A stretch of DNA of 62,000 nucleotides, taken from Branchiostoma floridae (Eukaryota > Chordata > Leptocardii > Amphioxiformes > Branchiostomatidae). Below the pieces are notes generated by a model, which did no database searches, had not been told where the DNA came from, and was given only the letters and a program-made list of their open reading frames with translations. The translations under genes and the position numbers were made by a program. The DNA lies in NCBI RefSeq assembly GCF_000003815.2, contig NC_049988.1, forward strand, positions 4,099,738-4,161,737. The letters run 5' to 3'. Below, piece after piece: positions 60,201-62,000 of the stretch. Position 1 is the first letter of the stretch. Every line of letters starts with the position of its first letter.

Positions 60201-61589
60201 CTTGACAGTTCTCCTCATCCCTGCCATTAGCACACTCCCTGATGCCGTTACATCTCTTCTCCATCCTGAGACAGTAGCCGTCTCCACAGTCCACACCCAG
60301 GCACTGGGTGGTCACGGGGCGGCTGGTCACTGTGTACACTGTGGACTTGGTGGTGGTGCCAGGGAGGGCTGTTCAAGGAACATTGTAAGGAGAGTCAGTA
60401 AGGATTTAGGCAATGTTAAGGCAATGTGGCGTTGTGTGAGGCGTAATTGGTAGAGCTTGGAATCTAGAGGTCCCGAGTTCGCTACTTGTTGTACCCAACG
60501 TTGTGCCCTAGGCAAAAGTACTTAACAGGATCTTCCTCACTTCACCCAGGTGTAAAAATGGGTATCTGACTTCAGTCGGGGAGGTAAAAGAAAATATTTC
60601 CTTTAACTTCTGTCTGAACTGCGTAAATGGCACTGTTAATATAAGTTACTAACTTGAGTGCAGTGCCACATTGTCCTTGTCTGTCCAAAACTAAATTAAA
60701 AAAAGGCAATTGTCTATTTTCATAGTCTAAACACCAGCATTGTGTGGTGGTGGCAGTGACTGTTAGACTGTGTCCTATCCACGGGTTGGCCCTAAAAGAA
60801 GCTAGGTACTCATTTTAACCAGAGTGAAGTGAGGAAAGTCATGTTAAGTGCCTTGCCCAAGGGCACAACATTGGAGCACATCCGCGGTTTCGAACCCGTA
60901 ACCTGTGATCTGAGTCAAACACCTTGCACCACACAATGCCACATAGATGAAGCAACATTTAGGAGTCAACATGTGTTATGTCTGTTGAAAACTGACAGAA
61001 GCTGTCTGTTTACCCTTTGTGGTGTAGACATGTGATGCTCCAGTTGTTCTCTCAATGACAGACACTGTGGTCTTCCCTCCCATGTAGGGTGTGGTCTCCA
61101 CTAATGAAGAAGGAGTGGTCTCTTTAGGTTGTGTGGCTTCTGTTTTCTCTGCATTGTGTCCAGCAGTGGTCAGTTCCAGTGTAGATTTGGTGGTCTCCAC
61201 AGATGCAGATGGTGTGGTTTCCACAGATGCAGATGGTGTGGTCTCCACAGATGAAGATGGTGTGGTCTCCACAGATGCAGATGGTGTGGTCTCCACAGAT
61301 GCAGATGGTGTGGTCTCCACATATGCAGATGGTGTGGTCTCTACAAATGAAGATGGTGTGGTCTCCACAGATGAAGATGTTGTGGTGGTCTCCACAGATG
61401 CAGATGGAGTGGTCTTTGCAGAGCTGATGCTGGTAGTCTCCTTTGGTACATAGTAAGTGGTGTGAGCAGAGCTGGTGCCTGTTGTAGTCTCCTTTAGATT
61501 GTAAGGAGTGGTCTTTGCCATCAGGATGGTTGTTTCTTCTGACACAGTGTGAGTTGTCTCAGCAATAGGTAAGGCAGTTGTGGCTGTAC
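17342..61589 (-). CDS. Very large mucin-like secreted glycoprotein, 3' part (57 exons)
   Basis: The - strand carries 57 exons with GT-AG borders. Their phases all match and join to 12,701 nt (about 4,230 codons), with the stop at 17342-17344. No start codon or signal peptide is present, so the 5' end lies beyond 62,000. From N to C the domains are PTS repeats, LDLa, CysD, TIL and VWC repeats, further PTS arrays with CysD and LDLa, more TIL/VWC modules, PTS exons and a terminal CTCK. CysD, VWC and CTCK are hallmarks of gel-forming mucins and their relatives; the CTCK normally makes disulfide dimers, and PTS regions carry O-glycans. VWD domains are absent here and may lie upstream. The matching phases argue for one gene, but two or more neighbouring genes cannot be excluded without transcripts. 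The next entries describe the modules. Confidence 0.85.
18458..18740 (+). mobile_element. tRNA-derived SINE family F, copy 1
   Basis: Starts GTGCAATGGCCAAGTGGGTA (box-A-like) and has GGTTGTGAGTTCAATTCCC (box-B-like) at 18509-18527, then a body with CTTTCTCTGCTTAGCA. A reverse-strand copy is at 39450-39684. Confidence 0.7.
18743..20353 (-). CDS. Mucin-like gene: VWC domain 10 (three exons)
   Basis: Exons 20353-20325, 19255-19151 and 18794-18743. They encode CEYKGKYYA, then YGETWLPDTCMSCTC ending in CDMECD, then ESYGTLKYTEGQCCPVCG. This is a complete von Willebrand factor type C domain, with the CxxCxC middle and the CCPxC end. It directly precedes the CTCK, the usual order in VWF-like proteins. 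The first exon is only 29 nt. Intron phases are 1-0-0-1. The acceptor half of the middle exon is repeated upstream (19320-19725). Confidence 0.92.
19320..19725 (-). repeat. Four tandem copies of the acceptor half of mucin exon 19255-19151
   Basis: Copies at about 19328-19378, 19447-19497, 19547-19596 and 19675-19722 repeat the 3' splice site and the first 40-50 bases of the exon (YGETWLPDTCMSC). About 110-120 bp of intron follows in each unit. The true exon is the last unit in transcription order. Copies carry substitutions and have no donor site. Confidence 0.85.
19765..20225. repeat. SINE-like fragments
   Basis: 19765-19890 ends with CTTAGGAAAGGCACTTAACA, and 19960-20225 has TTTACACCTGGTGGAGTGAG and a box-B-like TTGAACCCAGTACACAGG. 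These short motifs are typical of amphioxus-type tRNA SINE tails, in plus and minus orientation respectively. Ends are not defined. Confidence 0.5.
20585..22008 (-). CDS. Mucin-like gene: TIL-like plus VWC domain 9 (three exons)
   Basis: Exons 22008-21827, 21311-21213 and 20639-20585. The first has a Cys-rich TIL-like part (CAADCTCTRTC to CVLQESC) leading into CDCVYGGMDYNVPR, the start of a VWC. The second is PNNVWTEGSCTVCRC with DCHVSC and SCQE. The third ends GYMLVDNDEDECCRCV. The VWC is again split at fixed places by phase-0 introns, as in the other copies. Confidence 0.9.
22440..22690 (+). mobile_element. tRNA-derived SINE
   Basis: TGTGGTGTAATGGCAGGGTA is a box-A-like region and AGGTCCAGGGTTTGAACCC (22496-22514) a good box B. 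The body has TTGGAAAAGGCACTTCACA and TCACTCAGGTGGAAATGAGG. It lies in the intron before the VYTTQEPS exon. Confidence 0.7.
22739..23095 (-). CDS. Mucin-like gene: PTS exon with 24-bp (VYTTQEPS) repeats
   Basis: A single phase 1-1 exon. It starts STTLAPKKMTTSPE, then about ten near-perfect copies of the 8-residue unit VYTTQEPS, then TTGAATTAETYTTLPG. Thr and Ser density suggests heavy O-glycosylation. The 24-bp period makes the + strand read open too, which is a shadow. Confidence 0.88.
23320..23625. mobile_element. MITE family D, partial copy 2
   Basis: Ends with ACAGGTTTGACTGTA at 23611-23625. The block 23340-23395 (ACCTTCCGCTAACACCAAAA region) is the reverse complement of 14105-14160 in copy 1. 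The other terminal repeat is missing or decayed. Confidence 0.75.
23743..24542 (-). CDS. Mucin-like gene: two stand-alone TIL-like cysteine modules
   Basis: Exons 24542-24405 and 23949-23743. Each encodes a module of about 45 residues with ten cysteines: CATSCHCEKSC to GICVQLPQDC in the first, and a short PTS lead (ETTSRPVTTLSPETFTT) plus CAASCHCVQTC to CVQKPTDDC in the second. The spacing CxxxCxCxxxC...CxxxCxC...C fits the TIL fold, but an EGF-like fold cannot be excluded. Both exons are phase 1-1. Confidence 0.85.
24761..26346 (-). CDS. Mucin-like gene: three PTS exons
   Basis: Exons 26346-26050, 25660-25208 and 24934-24761, all phase 1-1. The first has about 3.5 copies of a 27-residue (81-bp) unit built on ATTKKPTSETEAP and ATTKQPMETAEPM. 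The second is a degenerate Thr/Glu-rich stretch (PEEETT, TTGEPSSETTTKP). The third has TTGKPSSETTSEPSETTAG. No cysteines are present. These are probably O-glycosylated, negatively charged linkers. Confidence 0.85.
24985..25065. repeat. (CCAA)n simple repeat
   Basis: Imperfect CCAA/CCAAC tandem units in an intron of the mucin-like gene. Confidence 0.9.
26771..28033 (-). CDS. Mucin-like gene: TIL-like module, short PTS exon, TIL-like module
   Basis: Exons 28033-27896 (CSLTCHCEADC to CIAQPSGC), 27408-27349 (60 nt, VATTSGPSAETTASMLTT) and 26911-26771 (CERGCHCQAGC to CIQYPTYC). The Cys modules are closely related to those at 23743-24542. All three exons are phase 1-1. Confidence 0.85.
28581..28977. 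mobile_element. MITE family C, copy 2
   Basis: The ends TTAGGCCACACCAATTTAAT and AAATTAAATTGGTGTGGCC match those of 12232-12606. The middle is clearly different in sequence from copy 1, so the two copies are old or belong to subfamilies. Confidence 0.85.
29024..32862 (-). CDS. Mucin-like gene: TIL plus VWC domain 8 (three exons)
   Basis: Exons 32862-32648 (Cys-rich TIL-like part with CLCEISCTDYQ and CLVYEEC, then CQYQGVSYE), 30176-30063 (PGQSYWKGECVLCNC to LTEEECNL) and 29192-29024 (RGETLLQADNICCQC, then a PTS tail TTTVVPSTVSPTEAY). The 2.5-kb intron between the first two exons contains a LINE fragment and a MITE. The middle exon has a partial copy of its own start at 30216-30273. Confidence 0.9.
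29362..29384. repeat. (CTA)n microsatellite
   Basis: About seven CTA/TAC units, next to a small palindrome (GTAGTAGTAGCTACAGTG). The rest of the 29,205-30,060 intron holds nothing I recognise. Confidence 0.85.
30216..30273 (-). repeat. Partial copy of the acceptor end of mucin exon 30176-30063
   Basis: Repeats about 57 bp of 30127-30183: the acceptor region plus the first 45 or so bases of the exon (PGQSYWKGECVLCN), with few changes (CTGGCCAGG for CTGGGCAGT on the coding strand). It sits 90 bp upstream of the true exon and has no donor. Confidence 0.85.
30468..30823. mobile_element. MITE family G, copy 1
   Basis: 356-bp element with ends AAAGCC(A/C)CGTTTACAA and TTGTAAACGGGGCTTAAG, rich in Alu-type AGCTC and CGG motifs. 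A copy of about 85-90% identity lies in the opposite orientation at 40423-40776. An open frame of 114 codons here is shared only in part with the other copy and is broken there, so it is not a gene. Confidence 0.88.
30946..32305 (-). mobile_element. 5'-truncated non-LTR retrotransposon (CR1/jockey-like LINE) in a mucin intron
   Basis: The frame 32214-31207 (open up to about 32300) encodes 335 residues of a non-LTR reverse transcriptase. Visible motifs are the palm motif A STDFSKAFDRV, motif B GLPQGTILGPLIF, motif C FVDDLN (two catalytic Asp), then LGVFLQADLKWNAHV and the C-terminal RRAVRIILGSD. The endonuclease and the N-terminal fingers are missing; upstream of about 32300 an in-frame TGA appears. 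The 3' end carries an AATAAAG near 30969 (- strand). The frame has no stop over 1 kb, so the insertion is fairly young or under weak decay. It lies in the same orientation as the host gene. Confidence 0.9.
33327..33437 (-). CDS. Mucin-like gene: PTS exon
   Basis: A 111-nt phase 1-1 exon encoding TTLSPTLETTPVVPIAETTS and a Thr-rich end (TTTAAPSTTTLHG). It separates VWC domains 7 and 8. Confidence 0.8.
33966..35080 (-). CDS. Mucin-like gene: TIL-like plus VWC domain 7 (three exons)
   Basis: Exons 35080-34875 (CSEECTCEIGC to CALDPPADKC, then a PVSPETTEAPC linker), 34385-34287 (YGAEYTDQRTCQLCSC to CEEVCAE) and 34023-33966 (DEDLVQMKGVCCYCQP). The last two supply the middle and end of a VWC. The donor half of the middle exon is duplicated downstream in transcription order, at 34141-34205. 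Confidence 0.88.
34119..34205 (-). repeat. Copy of the donor end of mucin exon 34385-34287
   Basis: 34141-34201 repeats 34283-34343 with 4 changes. It includes the donor GTAACC and the last 55 or so bases of the exon (the CVGGAYTCQSICEEVCAE part, changed at one or two residues). A related AAGGAGTAAT lies just left of both. No acceptor is copied, so this is a pseudo-exon edge. Confidence 0.85.
35694..37122 (-). CDS. Mucin-like gene: VWC end, long PTS array, CysD domain 4
   Basis: Exon 37122-36138 (985 nt) starts with a VWC end (KGMILEDRLGVCCSC), runs through a mixed PTS stretch, then about 16 copies of the 27-bp unit VYTTGEPSG/VYTTGKPSG, and ends with CysD part 1 (PYPCEGEWTEWMNSFYP to DFCGPEMIT). 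Exon 35981-35694 gives CysD part 2 (NIECRVDSG, QGLVCENSKQ, RVFCEC) plus a PTS tail. CysD (Pfam WxxW) modules in MUC2/MUC5 modulate gel cross-linking; WTEW is a C-mannosylation motif. The intron between them is phase 1. Confidence 0.93.
37640..38809 (-). CDS. Mucin-like gene: Cys-rich lead and VWC domain 6
   Basis: Exons 38809-38586 (CSEDCKVQVTCRDL, CNDCLCPDDTF, MCLKEIPSC, ending in the VWC start CQNGEDTYY) and 37756-37640 (EGDVFWRGNCDICTC to LTEEDCLQ). The domain is finished by the start of exon 37122-36138. Its exon structure matches VWC domains 4, 5 and 8. Confidence 0.9.
37990..38029. repeat. Terminal fragment of MITE family D
   Basis: ACAGGTTTGACTGTA at 38015-38029, preceded by degenerate GGTGG-type motifs. 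The rest of the element is not recognisable. Confidence 0.5.
39450..39684 (-). mobile_element. tRNA-derived SINE family F, copy 2
   Basis: On the - strand it starts TGCAATGGCCAAGTGGGTAC, as in the copy at 18458, and contains TTTCTCTGCTTAGCAG. The middle differs by small indels. Confidence 0.7.
39725..42250 (-). CDS. Mucin-like gene: Cys-rich lead, cassette exon and VWC domain 5 (four exons)
   Basis: Exons 42250-42030 (CPESCVKPITC to CETCKYNGKEYR), 41484-41440 (45 nt: LDLCAGCTYLGKEYQ), 41050-40934 (VGDVWLRGQCEQCEC to LTPQDCEA) and 39884-39725 (EGKVLIDREDICCQC plus a Thr-rich tail). The 45-nt exon repeats the VWC start that the exon before it already supplies and is phase 0-0, so it can be included or skipped in frame. 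Confidence 0.9.
40423..40776. mobile_element. MITE family G, copy 2 (opposite orientation)
   Basis: Reverse-complement copy of 30468-30823, with better-kept ends (TAAAGCCCCGTTTACAA and TTGTAAACGGGGCTTAAGGA). GTCCT and AGGAC just outside extend the symmetry. Both copies lie in introns of the mucin-like gene, 10 kb apart. Confidence 0.88.
42501..42524 (-). CDS. Mucin-like gene: 24-nt PTS micro-exon
   Basis: A micro-exon encoding about eight residues (TVSPTAPG) between a good acceptor (TTTTTTCAG) and a consensus donor (CAG|GTGAGT), phase 1-1. It lies between the PTS tail of VWC domain 4 and the Cys-rich lead of domain 5. Small but well bounded; only transcripts can prove use. Confidence 0.65.
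42676..44054 (-). CDS. Mucin-like gene: Cys-rich lead and VWC domain 4 (three exons)
   Basis: Exons 44054-43950 (CGEACTHQMTCADW to CGACACPTG), 43290-43085 (TVKDTLWGTALCLKEPSD, CYCEYNGRQYQPGEVYWKGS, then LTQEDCQE) and 42823-42676 (LGKVLDNRPGVCCECV plus TTAAPETTAAPE repeats). Unlike domain 5, the VWC start and middle are fused in one exon here. Confidence 0.9.
44546..44794 (-). CDS. Mucin-like gene: TIL-like module with PTS tail
   Basis: A phase 1-1 exon. The module CSSSCLCIADC, CLGLPECTRYCLC, CVQRHPEEYC is followed by a Thr/Pro tail (PTTEQPVTTAAPEETTTVVV). It has the same ten-cysteine pattern as the exons at 48762, 35080 and 28033. Confidence 0.87.
44958..46429 (-). CDS. Mucin-like gene: PTS array, CysD domain 3, PTS array
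   Basis: Exon 46429-45791 has about 17 units of the VYTTGEPSG type, then CysD part 1 (PCEGKWTEWMNSFYP to DFCGPEMIT). Exon 45584-44958 has CysD part 2 (DIDCRVDSG to RVFCEC), then units alternating TTGKPSEM and TYTTGKPSE with VYTTGEPSG. The CysD DNA is nearly identical to copies 1, 2 and 4. Confidence 0.93.
46645..48762 (-). CDS. Mucin-like gene: TIL-like module, PTS, CysD domain 2, PTS, LDLa 3
   Basis: Exon 48762-48082 has a TIL-like module (CPSACNCMLAC to CARQPTEEMC), about 13 PTS units and CysD part 1. Exon 47739-46645 (1,095 nt) has CysD part 2, the longest PTS array of the window (units VYTTGEPSG, TYTTGKPSE and a TTGKLSEL/TTGKPSETY pair of 51 bp), and then an LDL-receptor class A domain: CQVFDCGDGQCLPLPAMLCD, then CANGRDEEGC. 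The LDLa has the usual six cysteines and the acidic calcium-binding end. Confidence 0.93.
48886..49050. repeat. Partial copy of the element nested at 7539-7907
   Basis: Shares TTAGGGGTGGGTAC, AGAAAATTCAGGT and AATCTGTTTGGTGGAGTAT with 7539-7700, in the same order. The far terminal repeat is not found. Confidence 0.65.
49395..49634 (-). CDS. Mucin-like gene: LDLa domain 2 with PTS tail
   Basis: A phase 1-1 exon. CGTGKLSCDGMCYPASWKCD followed by CSDGQDEENC is a complete LDLa domain with DGxDEExC calcium-binding residues. A Thr-rich tail (TTGPSVTTTASNVKTTKE) follows. Confidence 0.92.
50344..51619 (-). CDS. Mucin-like gene: two PTS exons
   Basis: Exons 51619-51476 (ATTTSLVPVTSLPTVAPTTY, TTAQTYTTENPG) and 50496-50344 (TEGVHTTTETPQPTTGEV, TPETFSTHRPSEGTTARPG). 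Both are phase 1-1 without cysteines. A 280-bp MITE lies in the intron between them. Confidence 0.83.
51080..51361. mobile_element. MITE family H
   Basis: The ends AAAGGCCCCTTCACAC and GTGTGAAAGCCCTATA are imperfect inverted repeats. The inside has paired GAATTCTGGCGGCATT motifs. No coding capacity is seen. The rest of the intron 50,500-51,080 holds only a GTT/GTA microsatellite (50511-50530). Confidence 0.65.
51786..52579 (-). CDS. Mucin-like gene: VWC domain 3 (two exons)
   Basis: Exons 52579-52437 (CEDPAEVYHQVGDVWARTAC, ESCQC, CDRLICPTVPCPE) and 51831-51786 (GYMVTQEPGKCCPTCG, 46 nt). A compact VWC whose start and middle share one exon. Confidence 0.9.
53267..54623 (-). CDS. Mucin-like gene: TIL domain plus VWC domain 2 (two exons)
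   Basis: Exon 54623-54433 is a classical TIL domain (TCTNGMEYQSICACHRTC, CQPGCACPDDMVF, CVEPSQC) ending in the VWC start CTCEYEGKSYA. Exon 53429-53267 gives PGEIWLPDECTMCKCMDD to GVCCKCKPAG. TIL followed by VWC is the order in VWF and gel-forming mucins. The acceptor-side part of the second exon is tandemly duplicated at 53456-53990. Confidence 0.93.
53456..53990 (-). repeat. Tandem copies of the acceptor end of mucin exon 53429-53267
   Basis: Copies at about 53464-53575 and 53606-53717 repeat, with very few changes, the acceptor CTCTAG and about 95 bases of the exon (PGEIWLPDECTMCKCMDDNR to CPIT). Copies at 53757-53857 and 53877-54000 are more decayed. Units are 110-150 bp. None has a donor; the match stops at ACACAG. 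Confidence 0.9.
55212..56461 (-). CDS. Mucin-like gene: TIL domain plus VWC domain 1 (two exons)
   Basis: Exon 56461-56268 is a TIL domain (CGTNQEYKDCACHTSC, CTCEPGCDCVEGMVLNNGEC, CPCYYPP). Exon 55365-55212 continues the VWC (FGATFAKDECTTCACTKG, CDMDCNITPDDC, GKCCGCFP). The intron between is phase 0. A 340-bp foldback element sits in the next upstream-side intron region at 55499-55837. Confidence 0.93.
55499..55837. mobile_element. Foldback element with a perfect 32-bp central hairpin
   Basis: The outer ends GAGCAAATTAAGGAATG and CATTCCTTATTTTGCTC pair with one mismatch. A middle pair (TAGTCTCTACCAGACTCC with its reverse complement) and a central perfect 32-bp stem (55617-55648 with 55660-55691, 11-base loop) make almost the whole 340 bp one hairpin. 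It lies in the intron between the two exons of VWC domain 1. Confidence 0.88.
57010..58292 (-). CDS. Mucin-like gene: TIL-like module split by a phase-2 intron, PTS exon
   Basis: Exons 58292-58184 (CPDKCYCTLGC, CDVMEGCDRSCYC), 57710-57616 (FNERCATMPAEEECYPQ, then TTTEPTYTVPVETT) and 57096-57010 (VTSTEATVSSYTTGSPTPTT). The first intron is the only phase-2 intron I found in this gene; every other module is bounded by phase 1. Confidence 0.85.
57398..57436. repeat. (AT)n microsatellite
   Basis: TATATA-rich tract in an intron of the mucin-like gene; otherwise 57,100-57,610 is featureless. Confidence 0.85.
58866..59567 (-). CDS. Mucin-like gene: CysD domain 1 with short PTS flanks
   Basis: Exon 59567-59340 (VYTSKAPITELTTGKPGATT, then CysD part 1 with WTEWMNSFYPDVMSGGDYET) and exon 59147-58866 (CysD part 2: DIQCRVDSG, YTRTGQDVTCDIHQG, RVFCEC; then TTRAPSSATTAATLSTKVP). 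The long 27-bp arrays that flank copies 2-4 are missing here. Confidence 0.93.
60201..60368 (-). CDS. Mucin-like gene: LDLa domain 1
   Basis: A phase 1-1 exon with a short PTS lead (TTTKSTVYTVTSRPVTT) and an LDLa domain: CLGVDCGDGYCLRMEKRCNG, CANGRDEENC. It closely resembles LDLa 3 in exon 47739-46645 (DCGDG and CANGRDEE in both), less so LDLa 2. Confidence 0.92.
60428..60600 (+). mobile_element. tRNA-derived SINE, + orientation
   Basis: GAGGCGTAATTGGTAGAGCTT (box A) and AGAGGTCCCGAGTTCGCTAC (box B) lie 27 bases apart, followed by a tail with TTCCTCACTTCACCCAGG and AAATGGGTATCTGAC. The clover-leaf stems do not pair well enough for a working tRNA gene. Confidence 0.75.
60790..60945 (-). mobile_element. 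tRNA-derived SINE fragment, - orientation
   Basis: GTTAAGTGCCTTGCCCAAGG and GCGGTTTCGAACCCGTAAC (a reversed box B) give a SINE in the reverse orientation, about 200 bp from the + copy. Confidence 0.65.
61014..61589 (-). CDS. Mucin-like gene: PTS exon with 24-bp (VETTPSAS) repeats
   Basis: A 576-nt phase 1-1 exon with no cysteine. It has TTHTVSEETTILMAKTT, then about nine copies of VETTPSAS or VETTPSSS, then TTGASHVYTTKG. It is the most 5' exon of this gene in the window. The + strand also reads open, because of the repeat. Confidence 0.85.
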
Positions 61590-62000
61590 CTGAGTAAATA
61601 GTGGATATTTGATTGCAAATAAAATCTGTATTAAATGAGGATCTACATGCTTTTCTCTGCGAGACTCATTTGAATTCACCATTAACTGTAGCTCCTGTAG
61701 TCTTATTCAAAGTCAAGCATTGCAGGCTTACTCTAGCTATTTGTGTAAAAATTTAAATAGCATATCACGTATTATCCTGAACTCATCTGTAAGCTAGGGT
61801 TACTTTTGAACTCTTTATATTGCATAGTGAATAGCAGATTGTTGAAAACTTACAACAGACCATCACAGATGACCTATTCGTAATAATTTGTAAGCCACAA
61901 CTTACTGCAGTGGACAACTAAAGAAATCGTTACCGATTTTATGCGGACCTCAAAACTACTTAAACTAATAGTTACTTACCAATGTTCAATTAGGCAGCTT
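61590..62000. other. Intron (right end of the window), nothing recognised
   Basis: AT-rich DNA upstream of the first mucin exon in the window. No exon, splice-bounded frame or repeat element was found; the gene must continue to the right because exon 61589-61014 begins in phase 1. Confidence 0.6.

Noticed and set aside
60428-60510. Possible tRNA gene
   Set aside because: Box A and box B are present but the stems do not pair, and a SINE body follows.

Overview
The window looks like nuclear DNA of an amphioxus-like chordate (Branchiostoma is my inference). The grounds are short GT-AG exons in long introns, gel-forming-mucin CysD and cystine-knot domains that are typical of deuterostome mucins, tRNA-derived SINEs, a CR1/jockey-type LINE, and a dense load of small inverted-repeat transposons. 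I could not search a database, so the species and orthology are inferred from protein motifs only.

Left part (1-16,700, + strand). After about 1.9 kb of repeats comes one complete 14-exon gene (1962-15621) for an acid sphingomyelinase (SMPD1 family): signal peptide, saposin-B domain, proline-rich linker, metallophosphoesterase domain with all metal-ligand motifs, and C-terminal domain. The joined exons give exactly 600 codons including the stop. Its introns are full of transposons: a 305-bp foldback element, a 1.2-kb hAT-like element with target duplication, nested MITEs, a solo LTR, and a 59-bp minisatellite in which the acceptor and start of catalytic exon 5 are repeated nine times.

Middle and right part (62,000 down to 17,342, - strand). 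Nearly everything else is the 3' part of one very large secreted mucin-like gene. I find 57 exons whose phases all join, about 12.7 kb of coding sequence or about 4,230 codons; the 5' end lies beyond 62,000. From N to C it carries Pro/Thr/Ser tandem-repeat exons, four CysD (WxxW) domains, three LDLa domains, ten VWC domains (several headed by TIL domains), a set of stand-alone TIL-like ten-cysteine modules, and a C-terminal cystine knot (CTCK) at 17342-18256. The VWD domains expected in a gel-forming mucin are not in the window. Modules are almost all bounded by phase-1 introns, so they can be added, lost or skipped without breaking the frame. The four CysD copies and the 27-bp PTS repeats are nearly identical in DNA, which suggests ongoing homogenisation.

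The two genes converge; their probable polyadenylation signals are about 450 bp apart (16661 on +, 17125 on -). The most interesting points are: (1) a mucin combining CysD, LDLa, VWC and TIL modules; (2) five local tandem duplications, each copying one edge of an exon with its splice site, in both genes; (3) PTS repeat units that each encode a near-consensus 5' splice site in phase 1; and (4) several foldback or MITE elements in pairs or nested.
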